The translations under genes were made by a program, and so were the position numbers. Of a DNA stretch of 64,000 nucleotides, positions 21,930 to 34,000 are shown piece after piece (the first letter of the stretch is position 1; each line of letters begins with the position of its first letter). The stretch is from assembly GCF_051020975.1 (NCBI RefSeq), contig NC_135044.1, positions 8,558,501 to 8,622,500 on the forward strand, in the 5' to 3' direction. Origin of the DNA: Osmia lignaria lignaria (taxonomy: Eukaryota > Arthropoda > Insecta > Hymenoptera > Megachilidae). Under the pieces are notes generated by a model. That model was given only the letters and a program-made list of their open reading frames with translations, did not search any database and had not been told where the DNA came from.

Positions 21930-22262
21930 TGGGGCAATTCTTGCAATATAAAATCCTCCACTGTCCCCTGGGGGAGGGCGACGGGTGAGTGTCAGATTCC
22001 TACTGACTAAAATCCCACGGCGACCGATACTGGCGCTAAAGAAGGGCTTCGGAACGTGTATTACTCCAAAGCCCTTCACGTCTGGTACAAAGGTGTCCCT
22101 CCCCGGGATGGTCTCAATTTGGACCTCCCGCTGCTGCCTATCCTGTAGCCGGCATTGGAGGTCGTACCCGGTACAGGTTCTTCTTCGGGCCGCGTGCAAA
22201 GACGCCCGCAGCCTGCCCTCCAAATTTCACCTTGGGGTCTCTAAGACCCGCAACATCATGCT
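21930..22262 (-). other. GC-rich block, likely transposon-derived
   Basis: Sharply GC-richer than both sides. The minus strand reads open for about 100 codons (for example RTCTGYDLQCRLQDRQQRE and GRDTFVPDVKGFGVIHVP). The end toward the minisatellite runs into an A/T homopolymer block. This would suit the 3' end of a non-LTR retroelement or other captured mobile sequence, but I recognise no domain. Confidence 0.35.
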
Positions 22263-22518
22263 TACTCGAGAACAAGTCTTTTTGTATCTGTAGTCACTGC
22301 CTGCAGTCAGTTTTTCAAGTTTAAAAAAATTCGTTCTATCGTTCTTGCTATGAAAATTTGCCTTTAATATCGTTCATCAAAACAGGACAAATAATCGTTG
22401 TTATAACGCAGTAAAAAAAACCTTCGAAATGTCAAGAAAACATCATGTATTTTGGATTCAGTGCCACATCATTTAAACTGAAAATTTCACTGTATTAAAA
22501 AGAATCCTTTTAGAAAGT

Positions 22519-24042
22519 ATGGAACTTGCGCGAAATTTTGCCACTTGCACATTACGGTGCTATTTTCTTAAAGCACCAAAAAGATTTTGTTTGTGTCACG
22601 TAAGACATATCAGGTAATAAAAACTACGTGTTACATGAAGGATGATATCAAATAGTTTTGTCATTATTTTGAAGAAATGGCTAAAATGCGTGTCTCTTAA
22701 TTCGGCTAGCAAATGTATGACTGCAAGAAATAGTCTTTCTATCAAAACTTTTTGACTAATTTTTGTTGTTTCAATATAAAAAATGTTTCATGGGAGAATC
22801 TCAGATTAATTCCATACCTCTTTAGATTAGCAGAAGTTGGAAAATTGGAAACACCAAAATTACAAGGAAAATATGAAACTGGTCAATTAATTTTACATAG
22901 AGTATTTGGTTATCGAGGTGTAATATTATTTCCATGGACAGCAAGGGTTTACGATAGAGACATCCCAAATAAAAGAGAAGAGTAAGTTTAAATTTTCAAT
23001 AAATCATATTGTACCATAAACATGTTTACTTATAATAACAGTCATTTAAGAATGATTTATAATTACAGAAGTACAAATGATAATTATAATAGTGTAGGAA
23101 AAGAAGTAAAAGGTAGAACTCATACATTTTATCAGGTATTAATTGACCAAAGAGATTACCCATTTATAGTAAGTACGGCAAATGTATTAAATAAGTAGAT
23201 AAAAATGAAAGGTATGTAAATCTTATATAACATACATGTATAGCGTGCTCAAACAGAAGCTGTAACATTTTTGAGTAATCATGAAAGTAGCCGCAGCTTG
23301 TATACCATACCAGGATTAGATTATGTCGCGCACGAAGATGTTTTACCTTATACTACAAACGAGAAGACTGCATTACAACATGAACTTTTTGATAAATTCT
23401 TAGCTTATAACCCGAATCATGATCCATGTTTTGTCGCTCAAGAAACTCTCAAAGCTTGGCAAAAAAAGAATCATCCATGGTTAGAATTGTCAGATGTACA
23501 TAAAGAAACTACCGAAAATATTCGTGTTACCGTTATTCCATTTTATATGGGTTATAGAGGAAGCCAAGCGACAGCTGCACATTGGGTAGGTATTCTAATG
23601 CACTTTGTAATAAATATAAGCATATATAAATTAACAAAAAAATTTGTATAGTGGCGCTACTGCATACGTTTAGAAAATTTGGGAGATTTAAGTGTACAAT
23701 TACGTGAAAGACATTGGAGAATATTTAGTCTGTCTGGTACATTAGAAACTGTTAGAGGAAGAGGTGTAGTTGGTCAAGAACCTATTTTGTCGAAAATATT
23801 ACCTGCTTTTCAATATAGTAGTCATGTGAGTTTGCAAGCTGCAAGTGGCCATATGTGGTATGTATTTAGTTATTTATTTATTATTTGTGTTTATAACAGC
23901 TTCATCAATGATATGATTATGTTGTTTTAGGGGTACATTCAGAATGGAACGGGAAGATGGGTATGCATTTGATTGTAGAATTCCACCTTTTTCATTGGAA
24001 TCAAAAGTAGAAGAACCACCTACACCAAATATGAATACATAA
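22519..24042 (+). CDS. POLDIP2: DNA polymerase delta-interacting protein 2 (POLDIP2)
   Basis: Mitochondrial and nuclear protein with YccV-like and ApaG/DUF525 domains, reported to bind polymerase delta p50, PCNA and the ClpXP system. Exons 22519-22613, 22826-22981, 23069-23168, 23244-23585, 23652-23857 and 23931-24042 give 336 residues. Exon 1 encodes an Arg/Cys-rich mitochondrial presequence (MELARNFATCTLRCYFLK). The YccV-like part is VGKLETPKLQGKYETGQL through FGYRGVILFPWTARVYDRD. The ApaG part includes ENIRVTVIPFYMG, WWRYCIRLENLG, QLRERHWRIFSLSGTLETV, GRGVVGQEP and FQYSSHVSLQAASGHMWGTF. These strings are near-identical to the vertebrate family. Phase joins cleanly at all five introns, which supports the short exon 1. 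Confidence 0.94.
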
Positions 24043-24897
24043 TTAATACTATGCAATACCAAGTATAAAGTCATTGTAATTGAACTCTTGATATATCAGA
24101 AATTGATTAACGATTAAATTTAATATGTGGCACTTAAATATACAATATTAATAATATTAGCTGTAATAATTGATTGTAAACATTGTGAGTAGAAGTTAAG
24201 TATGCAGTTTTCTGTAATTGTAAATATAAGCAGATATTTTAAAAACCGATTTTTTCATAAATATATTTTACCTCAACTAAAGAAATATCTGTGTAAAGTG
24301 TAATCATACAATCATGATAAAAGTAACAGTCTACAATACCTGCAAATATCATTCCTTGATTTCATCATTTTTATTTTTAACATATTTTAAATAAATTTGT
24401 TATTTATAAAAAATTTAAATTACAATTTATTTGTAAAAATTAAAAATTAAAATTACGATAAAAAATTATAATTTCATTGTTATTAATATTTTCAATCATC
24501 CTATTTTAATTATAAACGATCGATGTGTAATTATATTATTATATTTTCCTTTCACTGAAAGACAAATTGTTTTCTAAAAATTTACAAAATATTCTATTTG
24601 TTCACCAATAGGTAAGTCGTAATTCTCTTCCTGATTGGTTTACAGATAATACTTGAATTGTTTAAATTGGAATTGCCTACGAGTAATGGTTAAATATCTC
24701 GATCTTTTTTAAAGTTTATGAAATAATGTATGATGTAAATAGCATTATCACTTTCGGCCAGTCTATCAGACGAATGAAATACAGGCAAGAAAAGTGGTAT
24801 GTTTTTGCAATTCTAAACTCCATATAGTACTCGGTGGAAACTGGAAACTCTTGAATCCGTTACAGTTAAAGTACATAAGAAGAATCCACCCGTCACG
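24043..24897. other. Intergenic region, POLDIP2 to bleomycin hydrolase
   Basis: AT-rich flank. The last 120 bases are less AT-rich and probably hold the bleomycin hydrolase start region. Nothing else is supported. Confidence 0.45.
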
Positions 24898-27344
24898 ATG
24901 GATGCTCGTGAGTTGCGTTTTTATTTATGTATATATTTTCAGTTTCCATGTACTTATTTAATATAACATTTCTATAATATAATAAAAATGAAGTTCAACT
25001 TCTATTGCGATGGAAATTAAAGCGTTTATTAAGCGTTTCGTTTAGCCACTCCCATTCTTATTAATGTTAATATTAATACTGTTTATCAAGGTATTTATAT
25101 TTTAATGAACAACTACTTAATTTATGATGATTCTCTTTATTATTTAATGAAGCAAGTGGTTATGTGATTATTTTGTTCAAAAATAAATACGATTTCTTTA
25201 ATATGCTGTATAATTCGAAGAAATTAAAAACATATTGACAGTGGAATTTTTTTTCACGTACATGTTTTATGTTAATTTACAGATACCGAACGGTACATTT
25301 TACTTTAAAATTGAATAATTGAACAACATAAATATTCTATTTGTTATAAATCATTGTTATCTCGATATATTTGTTACAAATATTTTGATGTACTATCATT
25401 TTTAATGTATATATTTGTTTTTTCATGTGTTTCACTGTGCTTAAGTCATAAGTGTGTTCATTTCTTTGTTCTATTTATATTTTAAATTATGCTGTTAAAC
25501 TGTAATTAAATTATAGAAATGATATATACTTATACGTATACATATATATTTTGTATTAATAAAGAACCTTAATGTTAATTAATTTCTGATATATTTGCAT
25601 TCCTGTATTTTATACTGTATAAAATTATTTTTATTTAAAAAAAGAAAGAGTTTCTTTACAAAATTTCATTAACAATATTATCTTAACCATATGAAATGAT
25701 TAGATAAGGTAAAGCTATTTTTTCAAGTAACATATACCTGATTATCTTTCCAGAAATATGATGATGAAATTTCAGTTATAAATGTTTTATTATTCTGTTT
25801 AAGTAGCAGGTGTTTTGACAACAGAAGTTTTGGATCAGTTACGCGTAATATTTTATGAAGATAAGCGCAACATCTTGGCACAGAATGTCTGTACAAGGAC
25901 CAACCCATTGGAGGCTTGCATATCAAGAAAGGTTTTGCAAGAATCGCAACACGTTTTCACTTATAAGATTGCAACCGAAGGAAAGCCCATAACAAATCAA
26001 AAGAATTCAGGAAGATGTTGGATATTTTCAACTTTAAACATTATAAGAACTGCCTTTATGAAGCAATACAATTTAGATGAATTTGAATTTAGTCAAGCTT
26101 ATCTATTCTTCTGGGATAAGGTTAATATTATAAATTTTTAATGAATCATGAAATGTGTATATATATAAATATATATACATATAACAATTCTACTATTAAT
26201 TTTATAGCTGGAACGATGCAATTATTTTTTACATAATATTGTAAAAACAGCTAAACGAAATGAATCAGTAGAAGGTCGTTTGGTATCGTTCTTATTGCAC
26301 GATCCTATTTGCGACGGAGGACAATGGGACATGATTGTCAATCTTATAAACAGGCATGGTCTTGTTCCTAAAGCCTGTTTCCCAGAATCATATAGTTGTG
26401 AATCTAGTTCACGTATGAATACAATATTAAAAAGTAAACTAAGAGAGTATTCCAAAGCCCTACGAGATTTAGTATCTAAGGGTGGAACAGACAAAGAAAT
26501 AGAAGCTTTAATCTTGGAACAGATGATAATGATTTATCAAATACTCGGTATTTGTTTAGGAATACCGTCGAAAACAATCACCTGGGTGTATTATGATAAG
26601 TCTAAAAATTATAATTCTGTCGGACCTGTTACACCACTAGAATTTTATGAAAAATATGTGAAACCATATTACAATGTAGACGATAAAGTATGTTTAGTAA
26701 CAGATCCAAGACCGTCTAATCCATATGGAAAACTTTATACGATAGATTGTTTAGGAAATGTTATGGGTGGAAGACCTACGCTATATAATAATCAACCACC
26801 TGAGTTACTAATGAAGTTATGCGCTGAAAGTATAAAACAAAATGAACCAGTATGGTTCGGATGTGACGTTAATAAACGGTTAATAGTTAAACAGGGTATA
26901 CAAGATATGAAAGCTTATGATTTCGAACTAATGTTTGGAACTGATATTCAAGTTAATCTTACAAAAGCAGACAGATTACTATATGGAGATTCTATGATGG
27001 TTCATGCGATGGCACTCACAGCTGTTTCTATCGATGTAAGTCAACAAGGTTTTATTAAAATAAAAAGTAACAAGATAATTTATATGATAAGTTATGTAAT
27101 ACGGATTATTTGAACATTTTGTTTTTAGAATGATGGTAAAATTAAACAATTCAGAGTAGAAAATTCTTGGGGAGATGATCATGGACAGAAGGGATATCTG
27201 TTATTAACAGCTGATTGGTTTTCTGAATTTGTTTTTGAAGCAGTTATTGATAAAAAATTAGTACCTGCAGATGTTTTGGCTGTATTTAAACAAGAACCTA
27301 TTATCTTACCTGCATGGGATCCTATGGGTACTCTTGCTCACTGA
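24898..27344 (+). CDS. Bleomycin hydrolase (cysteine peptidase C1B)
   Basis: Cytosolic homohexameric papain-fold aminopeptidase. Exons 24898-24907, 25810-26120, 26208-27035 and 27129-27344 give 454 residues, essentially the length of the human enzyme. The catalytic triad is visible: Cys in QKNSGRCWIFSTLN, His in DSMMVHAMALTAVS and Asn in FRVENSWGDDHGQKGY. Other conserved strings are NILAQNVCTR, FSQAYLFFWDK, DGGQWDMIVNLINRHGLVP, PVWFGCDVNKR and YDFELMFGTD. The C-terminus, which blocks the active-site cleft in family members, is MGTLAH. Exon 1 codes only three residues and a split codon (MDA); its join to exon 2 could use the CAG acceptor chosen here or a TAG two to four bases upstream. The intron after it is about 0.9 kb and AT-rich. 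Confidence 0.94.
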
Positions 27345-28106
27345 TAGTAATGTAAGCTTAAATATTTAAAGAGGAAATTTTTTAGTTAATAAAGGAGTTT
27401 AAAATAAAGGCAAACAAAATTTTAAGCACACTGGTACACAAAGTACAACAAACTAAGACTTTAACAATGTTTTTAATTGAATAACAACTAAGAAATAATT
27501 CTAAGATCTTGAATTATAAGGTTTGAACGATCTAACATATTTTTTTTTTTCGAATTTATTTGAAGTAACATACTCTGCTGAAATTGCTAAAACATTAACA
27601 ATGTACATTTAAGATAGTTCCTAAAATCTAAGATGATTCCTTGTATAATCTACTTTCCTATTTATATTTGCTTACCAACAATGAAATTCTTGTGTTGTTT
27701 TTCGCTTACTACCACGATGAATTTAATGTTTGAAGTAAGTTCTCAGTTGAATGTCATAAGAAACCAAACAAAAATTAAGATATGTCATCAGATATTTTTT
27801 CAAATGTACACACTTACTATAAACCATGAAATAATGTCAATAATTCCAAGGGAAAAAAAAAGCCAATAACTGAAAAATTGAAAAAAACAATCACCGATTG
27901 TATGGAAATTAATAAAAACATTTAGAAATGTAAGGATCCTTAATTATTACTTTTAATTTAATAATTAATGTTATTTTTTGTTGATATTATTTGTTAATAA
28001 TTACAAAAAATACATTTTTAGAAACAGTATTTTGTACATATTATTTATTTTCAAACATGAATGTGAAGTTCAGTTAGCCTAATCCTAAACTATGATAGTT
28101 GTATAA
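27345..28106. other. Convergent 3' region
   Basis: Lies between the ends of bleomycin hydrolase (+) and the 253-residue gene (-). Very AT-rich, probably two 3' untranslated regions. No gene is seen. Confidence 0.5.
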
Positions 28107-29118
28107 TTAATATCGATTAATTTTATGCCGTACTTTTCGTATTTCGTAACAATATTTAAGTTTAGCCCATATACCTCGACACATCTTTTGTAAACGAATA
28201 TCATTATGATTAATCGAAAATTTAAATACATTTTTAACTATTTCTTGTGGTGTTTTTAAATGGTCTTGCTGAATTAAACTTAAGGCAGCATATAGTTTAC
28301 AACGAGCAACCAAAAGGGGATCTCCAAGACGAAGTGCTAATTTGAACTGCTTTATAGAAATTTTGCCAGCCATTTCAGCCTGTATAAAAATGTATTATTT
28401 ATGAACTTGTATAACGTCAAGTACACAATTGTATACATTTTCATATTATGCAGAAACAGAATGTATTATGAACAAAGTAAATAACTACAATCTTTTCAAA
28501 GTGTCACAATAAATTTATCAACAAATAATTAAAAGTAACTTACACAATGCTGAAATTCTTCTCCTAGAGCAGAAAATGCTCCACCTAAAGTAGATAACCA
28601 AGACATAGCGTGATCAACTTCTCTTCTTTCCAATGCCATTTGTGTTATCCTCTCATTCCTGAAATTAATAAGTTCTATATTCATTATATGTTAAAACAAG
28701 GTTATTATTACAGATTCATTATTAATCTTTAGTCATATTTTTACCACTTATAATCTAAAAATTGTTTTTTAGGTGTACGTAGTTTCATTAAGATCACTTC
28801 TATATTTATTTTGTCTGATAATTGATACATTAAATATTGTAATAACTTGCTAAAAGCAGCTCTACGATATGTCTGCGATTTTATTAATGTTACAACATAC
28901 GCCGATACAAAATAGGCATTATATCCCTTCCTGTTTAAACAAATTTTATTTACTTCTACCAAATTGTTTTTATGGAATTTGTTTACGTTAACAGTTTTTT
29001 GATTGCTATTTTTGTCTTTAATTTTTTGTTCATATCTAATCACATAATAGGGTGTAATAATAATGCTATCAAAAATCCAGCTTTCTTTATATATAACCAA
29101 TTTTATCGAATTATCCAT
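28107..29118 (-). CDS. Uncharacterised 253-residue protein (F58A4.6-like?)
   Basis: Three minus-strand exons, 29118-28745, 28658-28544 and 28379-28107, keep frame from ATG to stop. The N-terminal half contains YYVIRYEQ and a YRRAAFSKLLQYLMYQL helix. The C-terminal half is more conserved-looking and helical: ALERREVDHAMSWLSTLGGA, FSALGEEFQHCAEMAGKISI, KQFKLALRLGDPLLVARCKL, YAALSLIQQDHLKTPQEIV. The phrase LGGAFSALGxxxxxCAEMAGKIS recalls the poorly described metazoan family related to C. elegans F58A4.6, but this is recall and not a search. No signal peptide or membrane helix is evident. Function unknown. Confidence 0.8.
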
Positions 29119-31019
29119 TTTCTTTTAATTTTGAAAATTCAATGAATCTTTTAATATGTATAAATGTTGCTTCATTAGATGTACAAACATTACATGACAA
29201 TATAAATAATACATATTATAAACATTTATCACAAACGTTAATTCGAAGCATTTATGTATTAATGATATTTTGGTAATAAAATTTATATCAAACAAATCAG
29301 CCACGAGATGTATCTTATAAAAGGATAATTCTGATATCTGTTTTTAAATAAGAAACACACAATGTTTAACATTTCAAACACATTTGTGAATATGTTGTTT
29401 GCTACGCAAACTTCTTATTTGACAATTTGAGGTTAGAAATTTAATTGACTGTACGCGTGGTAAGGAAAAAAGATGGTAGGGTGGATAAGGTAACATTCAA
29501 TTACAAATTGAATTACATAGAAATATCATCTTATTTTTTTGGATTTATAAACATGACAGTCGAATAATTTGAATACAGATTTTAGTACACGTATGTACTG
29601 CTTGTTGATTTAAAAGAAAAAAAAAACAAACAAAGAATTAAGCCATAAAAAGATATAACGAATAGGAATAGATATAAACTACATAAAATATCAAAGAAGA
29701 ATGTGACATGTATTCATGTAATTCAAATGTCTGGCACAATATTTCCCGAAATGCTTTTCAATTCAAATAACCGTAGTAAAACATAATTTCAGTTCAAAAT
29801 TACTATTAGTATTATGTACTTATATGTTGTTAATGGAACTTATATTAACAATACATAAAATTGAAATTATCGTGTTTCAATTATACAGCAAATTTATGTT
29901 CCATTGTTAATGTATATTTACGTGGAATATATTTTTAATTTTCATTCACACATACATTTAATCGTGATTATCGATATTCTAAAGTGTTATAGTCTGTTTC
30001 ATAAAAAATGTATTTCGATATATTACGATTATATAAAAATGTAAAAATTGATTAGAAACTTTCGATTATAAATATCGAATTGATTGAAATAATACTTATA
30101 TATTTTGAACATATTATTGATTGAATAAAACACCATAAACAAAGATTTACTCATTCTATGTAAAGCATATATATATATATAAAATATGTAGTGAAAATAA
30201 TTCATGTTGTATAATAGTCTATAATTGGTATTTAGTAATAGATATATTACAAGATAAATAAACACAATAAAATATATGTACATATACCTTTAACAAATGT
30301 CATTCGTAGTTTAAATTAGTTAATTGTCGAAATATACATCGTGACCAATGAAATAAAATTATATGGCACAGTTCAGGGCAATGCAAAACGTGTTTTGCGC
30401 CACTGTGCGCGTTGTACTACGGCGCATTTATTGGCATTTCCCAAAATTTAACCGACCAATCACGTTCGCCAAACCGAACACACCTCTGTGACTGTCCAAT
30501 GAGAGGACCGGTAACTATCGTTACAATGTGATAATTGGGGCAATGTACAACAATTGAAATTCACTTTGCCGCGTTATATTTATAACAAAATAAAAAAGAA
30601 CGTTTGTTGAAAAATTTCTAAACATTTTAAAGTTGTCTCGAAACGTATCTTTCAAATAGATCTTACGTTATTAGAGTGTATTGTCGTAAGGTAAGCGGTT
30701 GCCTTGTACGTCGCTGAATGTCTGCGAGTACCCCACCTTGTGATTCGGCTTAAGCTTTGACGAGATACCTCTATTGGTATTGGGGTCTCCGACTCGATCG
30801 TGGCAGGTTGGATTTACCCCGTTTTGTCACCGAGAATATAGCCTTGCTTAATATTCGTTTAACAGTGGAACGGTCAACCGTACATATCAGCTCGTACGTT
30901 TTTTCAGTGAAACTTCGAAAAGGAATTGTCTCGGTTTAGGTTGGCTGGGTTACCATTCATTTTCTACACATAGCGTCTGATTGCTGACATTTCTTACATT
31001 AGACACGCGACACCAAGGT
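29119..31019. other. Divergent region between the 253-aa gene and PRODH
   Basis: AT-rich in its left two thirds. About 30380-30560 looks like a promoter (separate entry), and 30690-31019 is probably PRODH 5' untranslated sequence. No further gene is seen. Confidence 0.5.
30400..30560. promoter_or_regulatory. CCAAT-box promoter region
   Basis: CCAAT at 30456-30460 and 30496-30500 and the inverse ATTGG at 30430-30434 fall within 70 bp, in a locally CpG-containing stretch (GTGCGCGTTG, CGGCGCAT). Clustered CCAAT boxes suit NF-Y-type promoters. It sits 1.3 kb from the minus-strand 253-aa gene and 0.5 kb before the PRODH ATG, so it could serve either or both. Confidence 0.45.
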
Positions 31020-34000
31020 ATGGCGTTTTTGAGATCGGTGCCGCGTTGCAGTGCCGGTAAAAAGCTAAGGAAGTGTGTACCACTTCCTGTCGGGTTTCTA
31101 GAGAACGTAACGAAGCCATCGGTGCAGTTGGTGCAGGTGCACGAACGCGAATACACCGGCACTACTGCTAACGTTAACGTGAAGCCGATTACTCGTCAGA
31201 TTGATCCTTTGGATTTAAACTTTAACGATCCGATAGCAGCCTTTAAAAGCAAAACCACTAAAGAACTGATACGTGCTTATATTGTTTATCAACTATGTTC
31301 AATCGAGTATATCGTCGAGAACAATATGAAGGTAAGTTTTGCATGATTCGTAATAGTTGTCGTATCTGATGACGTTATATGTATAATGTGTATGTATATC
31401 CATATATTGTAAAGGAATTATGTTTGTGTGACGTAGAGAGAGGGAGAGAGAGAGAGAGAGAGAGAGAAAGAAAGAGAATGAAAAATGAGGGAAATAGATT
31501 GACATGTGTTCTTTATGCTGTTCATCATGTACTTCAGGATATCAAGATCATTGGATCATTTGTGGCATAAATGCTGGAAGGTTATTTTTTAGATTTCGTT
31601 TCTTCTCGTCAGGTTCGTTAAACGATTATAATAATGTAAAATACAAAAATATTTGTTATCCTGTACCTCTTATTTAATATTAATTCCACGATTAATCCGT
31701 CATACAATGTAGAATATTATTATGGCAGTGTACAATTAATATCTGTTAAAGTTTCTGTCATTTTCATTTTTAACACTGTAATTCATTTCTCTGTATAAGA
31801 AACTATAATTTTTCTTAACACGTCAATATATTTGATATAACTAATGTAAATATGTTTAAAAAAATATCGTGGAAATAAATCATACATGTACATGAATGTG
31901 CAATTAAAAGTGATGAATGTGTCATAAAAACTACGTTCAGGAGATTTATACGTAATTCTCTACCATCTGAGGGAAATGGTTGGTTGGTTCGTTCGTTCGT
32001 TCCTAGGTTCTACTTGTCGTTATACAATGCGTGTAGATGTCGGAAGGATGCATACTTGAGAATGCAGTATAAGTTGGGGATTCCATGGAGGAGTCGGTCG
32101 AATAAATCAGTAGACGATTCTTTCGCTAAAATGACGTTAATGAATGCAATTCATTGATGTGTATTTTCCAAACTTTTCATTAATTAGTTGGTAGAACAGT
32201 GACATCTTTTATTGACAGCGTCGGGATTCGTACGCGATTTGTACGACGTGGCATGGCGCGTTATTGATTTTAGTAATGCTTAATACATTGAATCGACCTA
32301 GCAATTTTGTCGCAAACTGGTAACCAATTACGTAACACTTTAGAAATGTTCGTTCAAAGGACCGTCTAAATCATCCTTAACATCGTCGAGAACATCTTTT
32401 TCCTTATTTCTGATGTAATAAAAATCCTTCCATTCATGCTCAGTTGTTTACTTTCAAGCTACGAAATTAATTCTGAAAGTAAAATGTAAACTGTAACGTT
32501 GTATCATTTTTTTTTTTTGTTTCTTTACTTTTCATTGTGTATCAGGATATTAATAGTACATATATCTAATCGAATTAACAAGTATTTTATCGCCGTTCAT
32601 ATATTCGTGATACGTTAAATTCTTTTTTTATAATGTACATCAGATATGGTTTTTTGCTTGAGTACAGGATTACGTTTAAATAGTGCTTTAAATATTTTTA
32701 TCCGTCACAATGGAAATACAATTTATTTCGAAGATGTACGGGTTTGCCATTAATGCTCTATTGTTCTAACCCATCATCTCGTCGTTATTAATAATGTCTA
32801 AAGTAGGCTATTAATAATTTCTGAAGGTATGAAATAGTCGTCGTTACGTGTTCTGTCAAAAATATATAATTGCATTGTTTATGTATAATAATCAGAACAC
32901 AATGTTTTGCTATAAAGAAAATTGAATTCTCCGTGTTTAATTATAGTACGGTTTCTTGTCGGTTACACATAAATAGATATTCTAGTACTTGGTGATTCAT
33001 TTCCTATCCTGAATGTACGACACCACCATGACACCCTTCTATTGATCATTATTGATTTTTTAAACTGCGACATGACTCGTAATAACGTTTCTACTCTAAC
33101 CTCTTTACTTGGCGAGACAAGTGATTATTTTTTCATTTGACAATACTACTTCTAAAAATTAATCCCTATAAACGGAGGAACATTTATCCCTATAAAATAT
33201 GTGGAAAATAATAATTGTGTTTCAGATGCGTCATCCAAAAAATCGTTGTATCGAATTATCTGATGACACGTTTTCGAAACGTAACAAAACGTAAAACAGT
33301 ATCAGTGATTAGTTCTTTTATCACTTGTCGCGGTACCTCAAATTATATTCATCGAACGCTTATCGATAGATTATTTCCATGAAATACAAAGAGATATACG
33401 CGATGTTGTGTTCGATATATCGAAAGATTGCACAAAAATTACATCCCTTCGATTCATCGTGAAAAATCACGTGATCGAAAGTACTAGAGAATTTCTTGGT
33501 AAAAATAATAAATACCCGCGTAGAATTTCAGTTCAAATAACTATAATAAACGTAATATGTAAATACAGCTGGAAACACATTACGAAAAGAAGCTTAAGAG
33601 AAATACAATTGAAGTTATACTTTAACAACTGTACAAGCTTATTTAATTATGAAAATGTATGCAAAGTTCTTTAACAATCTTATTTATTATGCAAAAAAGA
33701 AAAATTGTCAGCCATCTTATAAAGTAACTTGCTGCTACGATAATCATCTTAAGACGATACTGATCCCCTTTTCAGACTGTCCCGAGCAATCTCGTTTCGT
33801 TGAAAAAGATTTACGGCTGTTTATTATTCTGGATTTTCCACGATTAAAAATATTAAATGATACAGCTGGTATGAAGCTTCTGTGATTTTTTATCTAATCA
33901 ATATGCACTGTATCAAACGATAATTTCAAGTGTCTGAGTAATTACATTCTCAGTTACCGATAACAAAACAATGTATTATCTCTTTTTTCTTTTCATTCTT

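Noticed and set aside
21575..22223. Long minus-strand frames across the minisatellite
   Set aside because: Low-complexity Ile/Pro/Ser/His repeats from a TTACATTCC-type satellite, not protein-like.
31299..31570. Frames across the GA microsatellite in PRODH intron 1
   Set aside because: Ser-Leu or Arg-Glu runs are products of the dinucleotide repeat.
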